A stretch of 64,000 nt of DNA. It comes from Taibaiella koreensis. Its GTDB lineage: Bacteria > Bacteroidota > Bacteroidia > Chitinophagales > Chitinophagaceae. The stretch is from the NCBI RefSeq assembly GCF_003545715.1, contig NZ_QVNU01000001.1, positions 434,001 to 498,000 of the forward strand, written 5' to 3'. Made by a program: the position numbers and the translations under genes. Shown here piece after piece: positions 35,331 to 43,016 of this stretch (position 1 is the first letter of the stretch; each line of letters starts with the position of its first letter). The notes under the pieces are model-generated. The model did not search any database. It was not told the DNA's origin and saw only the letters and a list, made by a program, of their open reading frames with translations.

Positions 35331-36251
35331 ATGTTACAACTGCCTAATCAGACCGCATTTTACAAAGGAAAAGTACGCGATGTGTATACCATCGGCGACA
35401 AACATCTGGCCATGGTGGTCAGCGACCGTATTTCTGCTTTTGACGTGGTATTGCCCCGGCCAATTCCTTTAAAAGGACAGGTGCTGAACCAGATCGCTGC
35501 TTATTTCCTCGACGCGACCAAAGACATTGTACCCAATTGGGTATTGGATGGTACGAGCCTCCCCAATGCGACCATTGGTCTTAAATGCGAGACTTTTCCT
35601 GTGGAAATGGTGATCCGTGGCAACCTTACCGGTCATGCCTGGCGTACCTATAAGACAGGCGCCCGCGAATTGTGTGGCGTTGCCCTGCCTGAAGGTCTGA
35701 AGGAGAACGATTTTTTCCCCGAACCGATCCTTACACCTACAACCAAAGCGCATGAAGGTCATGACGAAGATATTTCCCGCGAAGAGATCATTAAGCAGGG
35801 CCTGGTATCGGAGAAAGATTACGAGCAGCTGGAGAAATATACCCGCGCCCTGTTTGAACGCGGCCGCCAGATGGCCAGCGAACGCGGCCTGATCCTGGTA
35901 GATACCAAATACGAATTCGGTAAAATCGGCGATACCATTTACCTCATCGACGAGATCCATACGCCCGATTCTTCCCGCTATTTCTACAAAGAAGGATTTG
36001 AAGACCGCCAGGCTAAAGGCGAAGACCAACGCCAGCTCTCCAAGGAATTTGTGCGCGAATGGTTGATGGCCAATGGCTTCCAGGGTAAGGAAGGACAACA
36101 GATACCTGAAATGACCGACGAGTTCGTGAACAGCGTTTCCGATCGTTACGCCGAATTGTACAATTACATTACCGGTAAAGAATTTGTGAAACAACCTATT
36201 ACCGAAGAGGAGCTGCAGCAAGGCATTACAGCAGTGCTGGAGAAATTGTAA
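35331..36251 (+). CDS. purC: Phosphoribosylaminoimidazole-succinocarboxamide synthase
   Basis: SAICAR synthetase of de novo purine synthesis: joins CAIR and aspartate using ATP. Length 306 aa, the long form found in Bacteroidota and fungi rather than the 237-aa E. coli type. Seen are [64 protein letters not shown] and the [10 protein letters not shown] signature. No other pur gene is adjacent. Confidence 0.97.
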   Translation: MLQLPNQTAFYKGKVRDVYTIGDKHLAMVVSDRISAFDVVLPRPIPLKGQVLNQIAAYFLDATKDIVPNWVLDGTSLPNATIGLKCETFPVEMVIRGNLTGHAWRTYKTGARELCGVALPEGLKENDFFPEPILTPTTKAHEGHDEDISREEIIKQGLVSEKDYEQLEKYTRALFERGRQMASERGLILVDTKYEFGKIGDTIYLIDEIHTPDSSRYFYKEGFEDRQAKGEDQRQLSKEFVREWLMANGFQGKEGQQIPEMTDEFVNSVSDRYAELYNYITGKEFVKQPITEEELQQGITAVLEKL

Positions 36252-36402
36252 TGAGAATCTGTTATTTGAAATTGCGATGTCATATATAGGATAAAGAAAG
36301 CCGGAAATGGGCATTAGGCTTATTTCCGGTTTCTGATGATCAAATCTCCATTTCAAAAAATCCCCAATTCCCCAATTCCAATTTCTGGTTGCACTCAATC
36401 TT

Positions 36403-36465
36403 AATGTCTAACATCTAAGGTCTAATATCTAACGTCTAAGGTCTAATATCTAACGTCTAATACCT
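36403..36465. repeat. Heptanucleotide tandem array (9 units)
   Basis: Nine in-register units: AATGTCT, AACATCT, then AAGGTCT-AATATCT-AACGTCT twice as an exact 21-bp duplication (36417-36437 and 36438-36458), then AATACCT. It ends only 11 nt before the asparaginase-like ATG. The unit family and the AATTCC-rich upstream sequence (36361-36385) match the array at 8468-8635. Confidence 0.85.
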
Positions 36466-36476
36466 AACGCCAAAAC

Positions 36477-36980
36477 ATGTCCCTACGCATATTGATTACG
36501 GGTGGTACTTTCGATAAAGAGTACGATATGATCAACGGCAAGCTCGACTTTGAAGAAACGCATGTGCCCGAGATGCTGAAGCTTGGGCGTTGTACCGTCG
36601 ATGCCGAGATCCGTACGCTGATGATGGTGGACAGCCTGGAAATGACCGATAACGACCGGGAATTGATCCTGCACAACTGCAAGTCGGCGCCGGAGGAACG
36701 GATTTTGATCACGCATGGCACCGATACGATGCAGGTGACTGCTGAATACCTGGCGAAGGCGAAAATGGCGAAAACCATTGTGATCACGGGGGCCATGATA
36801 CCCTACAAGTTTGGCAGCTCCGATGGTTTCTTTAACCTGGGCGCGGCGCTGGCGTTCCTGCAGACCTTGCCGCATGGGGTGTATGTGGCCATGAACGGCC
36901 GCTATTATAATTGGGATAACGTGCGGAAAAATAAAAAGACGGGCTATTTCGAAGAGATAACCGGCTCGCTTGCCTCCTAG
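36477..36980 (+). CDS. Asparaginase-like single-domain protein
   Basis: Protein of 167 aa matching only the N-terminal domain of L-asparaginase, which hydrolyses Asn to Asp. Active-site motifs are present: ITGGTFDKEYD (first Thr), THGTDTM (second Thr, Asp) and the following ITGAMIPY Lys-less segment, with Lys in YLAKAKMAKT. Full enzymes have about 330 aa and a second domain. Short forms are known as a separate family, so this need not be a fragment. The start lies 11 nt after the heptamer array and no -7 element is visible. Confidence 0.82.
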   Translation: MSLRILITGGTFDKEYDMINGKLDFEETHVPEMLKLGRCTVDAEIRTLMMVDSLEMTDNDRELILHNCKSAPEERILITHGTDTMQVTAEYLAKAKMAKTIVITGAMIPYKFGSSDGFFNLGAALAFLQTLPHGVYVAMNGRYYNWDNVRKNKKTGYFEEITGSLAS

Positions 36981-37015
36981 CCAGAATTCTTTCCCGGATG
37001 AAATGACAGAACAGC

Positions 37016-37510
37016 ATGAAGAACGATAGGGGAACCATTAACCTGGACCAGTACAGTAAAACGGCCAGGGAACACGCCAAGGCTTACAAAGACTTTCTGA
37101 AGCGGGCGCCCAGGACCGGGACGCTGGCGCAATTACCGGCGCTGCATGAAGAGGCCTTCAGCAGGATCGATTGCCTCAGCTGCGCCAATTGTTGCCGGAA
37201 CTACTCGCCCCGTTTCAAAATGCCGGATATCAAGCGTATCGCAAAACGGTTGCGCATGAAAGAATCGGCGTTTATCGCAGCCTACCTCCGTATGGACGAA
37301 GATGGCGATTATGTGGTTACCAGTGCCCCTTGTCCTTTCCTGGGCGCCGATAACTATTGCAGCATTTATGAGGACCGTCCGAGAGACTGTGTACGGTATC
37401 CCTATACCGACGAGGACGTGCTGCTCCGGCAACCCAATCTCACACTGAAGAACGCCGAATCCTGCCCTGCCGTCTTTCATGTGATGGAGCGGCTGCTGCA
37501 ATCCAAATAA
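37016..37510 (+). CDS. YkgJ-family cysteine cluster protein
   Basis: Protein of 164 aa of the YkgJ/UPF0153 zinc- or iron-binding group. Cysteines cluster in CLSCANCCRNY (residues about 53-60) and in CPFLGADNYC and RDCVRYPYT (about 102-125), with a last one in ESCPAVF; these probably bind a metal or Fe-S centre. Molecular role not established. It starts 35 nt after the asparaginase-like gene, likely in the same transcript. Confidence 0.85.
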   Translation: MKNDRGTINLDQYSKTAREHAKAYKDFLKRAPRTGTLAQLPALHEEAFSRIDCLSCANCCRNYSPRFKMPDIKRIAKRLRMKESAFIAAYLRMDEDGDYVVTSAPCPFLGADNYCSIYEDRPRDCVRYPYTDEDVLLRQPNLTLKNAESCPAVFHVMERLLQSK

Positions 37511-37584
37511 CCCTCTCGGTTTTGAAATAACGATTTAATAGGATCAACAGTGGCGCAGACCTGCACAAATGCGGGTTTTTGTAT

Positions 37585-37592
37585 TACATTTG
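37585..37592 (+). promoter_or_regulatory. -7 element for the DHH phosphoesterase gene
   Basis: TACATTTG, an exact TAnnTTTG match, 136 nt before the ATG at 37729. The leader between them is unusually long for this genome; I could not identify a riboswitch in it. Confidence 0.5.
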
Positions 37593-37728
37593 CGCGTACC
37601 TTACCCGTAGTCCTGTTTTGTGAAGCAACACCGGCTGCGCCGGGAACGATGTTTTCTTTTTAATTTTTTGTACCATTTGAGGGTAGCTCCCTGTCTGTAA
37701 TGGATAGGTGATAAGACCCCGGACCAAT

Positions 37729-38754
37729 ATGAATAATATTACAGACGTATTACCCCTGCTGGCGGAACCAAAGAAGATATGGATCACCACTCATCATAAG
37801 CCAGACGGTGATGCGCTGGGCTCTACGCTCGGCCTGTATCATTATTTGAAGCAAAAAGGGCACGATCCGGTCGTGGTATCGCCTTCGGAAGTGCCCGACT
37901 TTCTGGTGTGGCTGCCTGGTATCGATACGGTGCTTAACTTCGAATCGGAACCCAAACTTTGTCTGAAGCGCCTGCAGGAAGCCGATCTGATCTTTTGCCT
38001 GGATTTCAGCAGGCTCGACCGGATCAAAGCCATGGAACAGCCATTGCGGCAGGCCACCCAGCCCAGGGTCCTGATCGATCATCACCTGAACCCCGACTAC
38101 GAAGCTTTTCAGTACGGGATGAGCGAGCCGGAAAAGAGCTCGACCTGTGAAATGGTATACGATTTTATACGCCTTGCCGGTGATGAAGCGCTCATCAGCA
38201 ACGAGGTGTCCCAATGCCTTTATACGGGGGTGATGACAGATACCGGCTCTTTCCGCTTCCCTATTACCACGGCGGCGGTGCACGAAATGCTGGCCGATCT
38301 GAAGCGTAGGGGACTGGATCATGCGGTGATACACCAGCATATTTACGATAGCTGGAGTGCCGAAAGAATGCGCTTCCTCGGATTTGTCCTGTACCAGAGA
38401 ATGGAGATCTATCCGCAGCAGCATGTAGGCATTGTAACGCTTTCCCAGGAAGATCAGCAGCGGTTTCGTATCGCTACAGGCGATACAGAAGGTATGGTCA
38501 ACTACCCGCTAAGCATAGAAGCGGTAACCATGGCTGTGATGCTTACGGAAAAAAAGGACGAGATCAGGATGTCTTTCCGGAGCAAAGGCAATATAGATGT
38601 CAGCACGTTTGCGGCACAGCATTTCAACGGCGGCGGGCATTTTAATGCCGCCGGAGGACGTTCGCAGCTTTCCCTGGAAGAAACAGTGAAGAAATTAAAA
38701 ACACTATTGAAAATACTGCCGGCCGAAAGCAAAGAAGTGCCGGCAAACAGGTAA
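37729..38754 (+). CDS. DHH/DHHA1 phosphoesterase, NrnA-like
   Basis: Bifunctional oligoribonuclease/PAP phosphatase type protein (341 aa), which degrades nanoRNA and may hydrolyse 3'-phosphoadenosine-5'-phosphate. Metal-binding motifs are THHKPDGDALGST, LDFSRLDRI, the DHH core in LIDHHLNPD, and VMTDTGSF. The DHHA1 glycine-rich segment is FNGGGHFNAAGGR. The start at 37729 is preferred over 37708, which adds only seven residues. FKBP genes follow 31 nt downstream. Confidence 0.92.
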   Translation: MNNITDVLPLLAEPKKIWITTHHKPDGDALGSTLGLYHYLKQKGHDPVVVSPSEVPDFLVWLPGIDTVLNFESEPKLCLKRLQEADLIFCLDFSRLDRIKAMEQPLRQATQPRVLIDHHLNPDYEAFQYGMSEPEKSSTCEMVYDFIRLAGDEALISNEVSQCLYTGVMTDTGSFRFPITTAAVHEMLADLKRRGLDHAVIHQHIYDSWSAERMRFLGFVLYQRMEIYPQQHVGIVTLSQEDQQRFRIATGDTEGMVNYPLSIEAVTMAVMLTEKKDEIRMSFRSKGNIDVSTFAAQHFNGGGHFNAAGGRSQLSLEETVKKLKTLLKILPAESKEVPANR

Positions 38755-38785
38755 CCCGAAAAATTATTTTAACCGCTTAAAGAAA

Positions 38786-39748
38786 ATGAAGTATTCACCG
38801 CTTATCATTGCCGGTTGCGCACTGGTGATATCCACCAACAGCTGCAGCGCCAAAAAAACGGATGCAGCAACAAAAGCCGGAACGCAGGCCGTAGCAGCAC
38901 AAGACGCTAAAGACATCCGACCTGCCATCGCAGACGACAAAGACTTTGTAACAGATCCTGATGGTCTGGATTATAAGATCGTTACCCGGGGTACCGGCAC
39001 CGTTACGCCCAAACCCGGCGATATCGGCGAAATGCATGTACGATTCCGGATCGGGGATACCGTTATGATCAATACGATGGAAATGAACAACGGACAACCC
39101 GTACCTCAACCATTCCAGGCGCCAACGATGAAGGGAGACCTGATGGCCGGATTGTTGAAGATGAAAGCCGGTGATAGCGTAGTATTCCGTATGCTGATGG
39201 ATACACTGGCAACCCGGGCGCACCAACCCAAGCCGGCCTGGGTAAGGTCGGGGGACTATGCCGTGTGGGAGATCAAAATGGTGAGCATTAAGACAAAAGA
39301 ACAGGTGGAAGGGGAAACGGCAGCCAGGGAAGGGAAGCAAAAAGGGATTGATGATAAGCTGATCCAGGAATACCTGAAAACCAAAGGTATCCGGAACGCT
39401 AAAAAAAGTCCTTCAGGCTTCTATTATGTCATTCATACCCCGGGTACTGGCCTCAGCCCCAAAGCCGGCCAAACCGTAAACGTAAACTATACCGGTCAGA
39501 ATCTTAAAGGAGAGAAATTTGATTCCAATGTCGATCCGGCATTTCACCATGTAGAGCCTTTTAACTTTCAGCTGGGCAAAAATGGTGTCATTAAAGGCTG
39601 GGACCAAGGTGTAGCCTTGATGAAGAAAGGAATGAAAGCTACCTTTTATCTGCCTTCCAACCTGGCTTATGGCGATCACGGTGCGGGCGATAAAATACCG
39701 GCCAATACTGTGCTGATCTTTGATATTGAGCTGCTGAGCTTTAAATAA
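38786..39748 (+). CDS. FKBP-type peptidyl-prolyl isomerase lipoprotein
   Basis: Exported prolyl isomerase (320 aa). The signal peptide ends at a lipobox-like STNSC (Cys 20). There are two FKBP-like regions. The first (about 45-170) is degenerate; the second (about 190-320) is canonical, with NVNYTGQNLKGEKFDSN, VIKGWDQGVALMKKGMKA and IPANTVLIFDIELL. Next to a paralogue 81 nt downstream of similar length and domain order, so a tandem duplication. Probably assists folding in the periplasm or at the outer membrane. Confidence 0.93.
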   Translation: MKYSPLIIAGCALVISTNSCSAKKTDAATKAGTQAVAAQDAKDIRPAIADDKDFVTDPDGLDYKIVTRGTGTVTPKPGDIGEMHVRFRIGDTVMINTMEMNNGQPVPQPFQAPTMKGDLMAGLLKMKAGDSVVFRMLMDTLATRAHQPKPAWVRSGDYAVWEIKMVSIKTKEQVEGETAAREGKQKGIDDKLIQEYLKTKGIRNAKKSPSGFYYVIHTPGTGLSPKAGQTVNVNYTGQNLKGEKFDSNVDPAFHHVEPFNFQLGKNGVIKGWDQGVALMKKGMKATFYLPSNLAYGDHGAGDKIPANTVLIFDIELLSFK

Positions 39749-39829
39749 CCACCAAACGCTTTATTTAGGAAAGCCGTCTGAAAAGAAACAACAAACTAGA
39801 TACCAAAAACATAAAAACGAAAGCAAAAC

Positions 39830-40804
39830 ATGAAATACGCTTCATTGCTGCTGGCCGCCGGCGCCTTATTCTGCGCGACGACCGGGAATGCCCAGGTAAA
39901 GAAAAAGCCCGTAGCCAAAAAGCCGGCCACTACCGGGGCGAGGAAATCGTTTAAAGCCGTACCCGTTATCGGTGGTTTCACTAAGGGACCCGATAACCTG
40001 GAATATAAAGTAATTACCCACGGAAAGGGCCTGCTGAACCCCAAAGAGGGCGATGTGGTAGAGCTAATCATCAAGCAGAAGATCGACGACAGCCTGATGA
40101 TGAACAGCCAGGTAGCCAATATGGGCAAGCCGGTACAGATACCCGTTCAGCGTTCGGCGATCAGGGGCGATCTTATGTCCGGCATTCCGCTGATGCGTGA
40201 GGGCGACAGCACTATTTTCAGGGTACGCCTCGACACCATAGCGGCCAGGGCACATCAGCCCAAGCCCGAATGGACTGCCAAAAATGCTTATGTCATCTGG
40301 GAAGTGAAGCTGGTAAAGATCAAAGGCAAAGCAGAAGTGCAGGCAGAAATGGCTAAAGCACAGGAGGCAGCTGCAGCGCAAACGAAAGTGCAGGCGGCGA
40401 CCGACGACAAGCTGATCCAGGAATACCTGGCAAAGAAAGGCATTGCCAATGCGAAAAAAACGACATCCGGCTTGTATTATGTGATCCATAAAGAAGGCGC
40501 TGGCCCGCTGGCTGCAGCAGGCAAAAATGTTTCGGTTAACTATACCGGTGTGAATATGGATGGCGAGGCCTTTGACTCCAGTGTGGATTCGGCTTTTAAC
40601 CACGTGGCGCCTATCGAATTCCCGCTTGGTCAGCACAATGTGATCGCCGGCTGGGACGAAGGCATCGCGCTGATGAACAAAGGCGCAAAAGCAACGTTGT
40701 ATATTCCATCCGGCCTGGCCTATGGACCGCAGGCCAGAGGGCCAAAGATACCGGCAAATGCCATCCTCATTTTTGATGTGGAGCTGGTAGATATCAAAGA
40801 TTAA
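39830..40804 (+). CDS. FKBP-type peptidyl-prolyl isomerase, secreted paralogue
   Basis: Prolyl isomerase (324 aa), paralogue of the preceding gene. The signal peptide ends at TTGNAQ and lacks the lipobox, so this copy is soluble in the periplasm. A basic Ala/Lys stretch follows. A degenerate first FKBP-like region (about 50-160) and a canonical second (about 190-324: SVNYTGVNMDGEAFDSS, VIAGWDEGIALMNKGAKA, IPANAILIFDVELV) are separated by a Gln/Ala-rich helix. Confidence 0.93.
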   Translation: MKYASLLLAAGALFCATTGNAQVKKKPVAKKPATTGARKSFKAVPVIGGFTKGPDNLEYKVITHGKGLLNPKEGDVVELIIKQKIDDSLMMNSQVANMGKPVQIPVQRSAIRGDLMSGIPLMREGDSTIFRVRLDTIAARAHQPKPEWTAKNAYVIWEVKLVKIKGKAEVQAEMAKAQEAAAAQTKVQAATDDKLIQEYLAKKGIANAKKTTSGLYYVIHKEGAGPLAAAGKNVSVNYTGVNMDGEAFDSSVDSAFNHVAPIEFPLGQHNVIAGWDEGIALMNKGAKATLYIPSGLAYGPQARGPKIPANAILIFDVELVDIKD

Positions 40805-40873
40805 TATTGAACTGTAAGTCTGGGCTGTAATTTTAACTACCTTTATTCTTTTTTCCAGTTAAATACCCTTTCA

Positions 40874-41119
40874 ATGAAGAAAAGTAAAATACAACCGAAG
40901 CTGACATTGAAAAAAAATGTGATCATCGCCCTGGACAAGGATAGCAAAGATGAGGTGAATGGAGGGGAGTCGTATATGACACCGTGTATGACAAGCCGTA
41001 CACGACCCGAAGATACGACCGGCCCCATTACACAAATGAAATGCCTGTCCTACTATTATGTATGTGGTTATCAGACATGGATCAATTGCGCAGCAGACAA
41101 CGTAATCGACATACCTTGA
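40874..41119 (+). CDS. Class I lanthipeptide-like precursor peptide
   Basis: Small peptide of 81 aa. Residues 1-31 read as a Bacteroidota RiPP leader: MKKSKIQPKLTLKKNVIIAL, an acidic DKDSKDEV and a double-Gly cleavage site at 30-31. The 50-residue core has four Cys (38, 57, 64, 72) and ten Ser/Thr, as in class I lanthipeptides such as the pinensin group from Chitinophaga. No LanB, LanC, protease or transporter gene lies nearby. A strong terminator follows. Near-consensus TACCTTTA lies at 40838-40845. Confidence 0.75.
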   Translation: MKKSKIQPKLTLKKNVIIALDKDSKDEVNGGESYMTPCMTSRTRPEDTTGPITQMKCLSYYYVCGYQTWINCAADNVIDIP

Positions 41120-41136
41120 GCAATGTGCCTACAGAG

Positions 41137-41175
41137 CAAACGGGCTGCCCTTCAACGGCAGCCCGTTTGCTTTTT
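41137..41175 (+). terminator. Terminator after the lanthipeptide-like gene
   Basis: A 13-bp perfect stem (41137-41149 with 41157-41169), 7-nt loop, followed by CTTTTTG. Confidence 0.9.
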
Positions 41176-41269
41176 GTACGATCTGAAGGAATGAGGTTGC
41201 CGCCGCTATAACGGGTATATCCTGGTAATATTTTGGTGCGGGGCCTGGCCCTCCAATGATGGAGCGTAT

Positions 41270-41301
41270 TTGTAAAAACAGGTCAAATGGGCTTACATTT
41301 G
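41270..41301 (+). promoter_or_regulatory. Promoter of the Rrf2 gene
   Basis: TTTG (41270-41273), 20-nt spacer and TACATTTG (41294-41301), a full Bacteroidota promoter. The ATG follows 7 nt later, so the mRNA has almost no leader. Confidence 0.75.
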
Positions 41302-41308
41302 CAGCGCT

Positions 41309-41740
41309 ATGATGTCTAAGAAATGCAAGTATGCCCTGAAAGCCCTCACCAGTCTGGCGCAGCATTACAACAAAGGATTGCTGCAGGCAGGTGTAATGGC
41401 GGAGGCCGATGGTATACCTAAAAAATTCCTGGACCAGATATTGCTGGACCTGAAACGCGCCAAGATAGTAAACAGCCGCCAGGGCATCGGAGGCGGGTAC
41501 TACCTGGTGAAGGCGCCATCCGAAATATCTGTCGCCGATGTATACCGGTTGTTCGACGGACCTATAGCCCTTACTCCCTGCGCCTCGCTCTACTTCTACG
41601 AAAAATGCGACGACTGTAAAGATGAAGCTACCTGTTACCTACGCAAAGAATTTATTTCCATCCGGGAAAAGACGAGAAGCATTATGAGCGAAACTACCTT
41701 GCAATCCTTTGTTGATAATAAATCCCGGTTACTGCCTTGA
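41309..41740 (+). CDS. Rrf2-family transcriptional regulator
   Basis: Winged-helix repressor of the Rrf2/IscR/CymR family (143 aa). The N-terminal CKYALKALTSLAQHY helix, the recognition region IPKKFLDQILLDLKRAKIVNSRQGIGGGYYL and the C-terminal cysteines CASLYFYEKC-DDC-TC, which could hold an Fe-S cluster, are visible. It lies just upstream of the sulfate-assimilation operon in the same direction, so it is the best candidate regulator for that operon (compare CymR and cysteine metabolism in Firmicutes); that link is inference. Confidence 0.9.
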   Translation: MMSKKCKYALKALTSLAQHYNKGLLQAGVMAEADGIPKKFLDQILLDLKRAKIVNSRQGIGGGYYLVKAPSEISVADVYRLFDGPIALTPCASLYFYEKCDDCKDEATCYLRKEFISIREKTRSIMSETTLQSFVDNKSRLLP

Positions 41741-41847
41741 TCAGCGGTTTTAGTACGCTTTCCCATAGCTTTCGGTATGTCTTGCCGTCCTGTGCAAGAC
41801 TGGAATTAAGGTTGGAGAATTTTTTTTTGAAAAAAAACACTATAAAG

Positions 41848-41878
41848 TTGATGGAATTAATATAGTTTACTATTTTTG
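41848..41878 (+). promoter_or_regulatory. Promoter and putative operator of the cys operon
   Basis: TTG (41848-41850), 20-nt spacer, TATTTTTG (41871-41878). A perfect palindrome, ATAGT-TT-ACTAT (41862-41873), overlaps the -7 element, and a wider pair ACTATA (from 41839)/TATAGT flanks it. This is a plausible Rrf2 operator. Confidence 0.65.
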
Positions 41879-41880
41879 TC

Positions 41881-42000
41881 CCGGTCCTTTATTCTTGAGG
41901 TATAGCAAACCCGTTTTGCAATAACTCAGAAGCAGGAGCATAACCGGGCTATAACCGTTTACAATAAAAGGTTTCTGTAAATAAGCCCGGAATTTATGGC
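41881..42000 (+). ncRNA. Structured leader RNA of the cys operon, two exclusive folds
   Basis: Fold 1: CCGGT (41881-41885) pairs with ACCGG (41943-41947) and encloses a long hairpin (41895-41899 with 41925-41929; 41901-41903 with 41921-41923; GCAAA 41905-41909 with TTTGC 41915-41919). Fold 2: CCGGGCT (41944-41950) pairs with AGCCCGG (41994-42000), with an inner TTTACA/TGTAAA stem. Both need 41944-41947, so they exclude each other. I recognise no known riboswitch. If transcription starts after 41883, fold 1 would be shortened. Confidence 0.4.
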
Positions 42001-42097
42001 TGTTTCTTTTTCAAGCTGCTTTCGTAGTTTAAGGGAGTGTCAATTTTTTTTTGCTAAAAAATACTACTAATACGATAGAATTTATAAACTTATACAA

Positions 42098-42205
42098 ATG
42101 AGCTTTTACAACGTTTCTGCCTTTTCCGCTTATGTGCATCCTGTAGCTCCGGTAACATGCTGCCGTATCGTTTGTAGCCACCTGGCTATATGCTGTTGTT
42201 GTTAA
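42098..42205 (+). CDS. Polycysteine leader peptide of the cys operon
   Basis: A 35-codon ORF too short for usual gene calls. It starts with ATG at 42098, runs MSFYNVSAFSAYVHP and ends VTCCRIVCSHLAICCCC before TAA at 42203-42205. Seven of the last 15 codons are Cys, the last four (42191-42202) consecutive. A small hairpin (42173-42179 with 42184-42190) lies directly before those four codons. It sits 68 nt upstream of the APS reductase gene, in the leader of a cysteine-biosynthesis operon. By analogy with amino-acid leader peptides and the polycysteine leader ORFs described in mycobacteria, ribosome stalling at Cys codons would report Cys-tRNA supply. Translation itself is not shown. Confidence 0.72.
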   Translation: MSFYNVSAFSAYVHPVAPVTCCRIVCSHLAICCCC

Positions 42206-42273
42206 GTTTTTCTTTTTCCTTCCTGCGTTAAAGCCTGCCCTGCGGGCAATCCCTTATTAAATTTAAAGATCAG

Positions 42274-42987
42274 ATGAGTGCTGTATTGCAGCAGGAATGG
42301 CATGCGCTGCGTGACCTCCTGCCCTCTTTATCGATATCCGGTATGTTCGACGTGCTGTGTGAACGCTTTACCGGAGCAATTACTTTTTCTACCAGCTTCA
42401 GCAATGAGGACCAGGTGATCATCGATCATGTGGGCCGCATCAGCGACAGGATTAAAGTATTTACGCTGGACACCGGCCGGCTGTTTCCCGAAACCTACCA
42501 GACCTGGGCCGAAACCGTAGCCTGGTATAACATTACGATAGAAGCCTACTTTCCTGAAGCATCCGAATTGGAACCTTACCTGCACGAACAGGGACCGAAT
42601 AGTTTTTACCGGTCGCCCGAAGAAAGAAAGACCTGTTGTCACATACGCAAAGTAAGCCCGCTGAAACGGGCATTGCGGGGCAACAAAGTATGGATCACGG
42701 GTCTGAGGGCTGAGCACTCGCCTGAACGGCAGAACCTTGAACAGCTTGAGTGGGACGAAGCGCATCAGCTCATCAAGTATCATCCGCTGTTGCATTGGAC
42801 TACGGCAAGTGTGAATAGCTATATCCGCGAGCGACGCCTGCCCTATAATGTACTGCACGACCGGGGCTTTGCCAGCATCGGTTGCGCACCCTGTACGCGT
42901 GCCCTGCGACCAGGCGAACCCTTAAGGGCCGGTCGCTGGTGGTGGGAAGAAGCCGGCAAAAAGGAATGTGGCCTGCATGCGACATAA
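42274..42987 (+). CDS. cysH: Adenylylsulfate (APS) reductase, CysH family
   Basis: Reduces activated sulfate to sulfite (237 aa). The family segments are FSTSFSNEDQVI, LDTGRLFPETY and the Cys pairs TCCHIRK and GCAPCTR. The CC plus CxxC pattern binds a 4Fe-4S cluster and marks the APS-using type rather than the PAPS-using enzyme, in line with the absence of an APS kinase (cysC) gene. The reductase's usual C-terminal catalytic ECG is present as KKECGLHAT. First gene of the operon after the leader peptide; cysD starts 29 nt downstream. Confidence 0.95.
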   Translation: MSAVLQQEWHALRDLLPSLSISGMFDVLCERFTGAITFSTSFSNEDQVIIDHVGRISDRIKVFTLDTGRLFPETYQTWAETVAWYNITIEAYFPEASELEPYLHEQGPNSFYRSPEERKTCCHIRKVSPLKRALRGNKVWITGLRAEHSPERQNLEQLEWDEAHQLIKYHPLLHWTTASVNSYIRERRLPYNVLHDRGFASIGCAPCTRALRPGEPLRAGRWWWEEAGKKECGLHAT

Positions 42988-43016
42988 GATTTCAGCAACA
43001 ATTAAACTAAAGCTTT

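Noticed and set aside
41881-42000. SAM-I or other known riboswitch in the cys leader
   Set aside because: The conserved core sequences of the SAM-I, cobalamin and other common classes could not be found by eye; left as an unclassified structured leader.
42229-42262. Classical attenuator terminator after the polycysteine ORF
   Set aside because: The TGCCC/GGGCA hairpin there has only five pairs and no T tract, so I do not call it a terminator; the mechanism of the leader peptide is left open.
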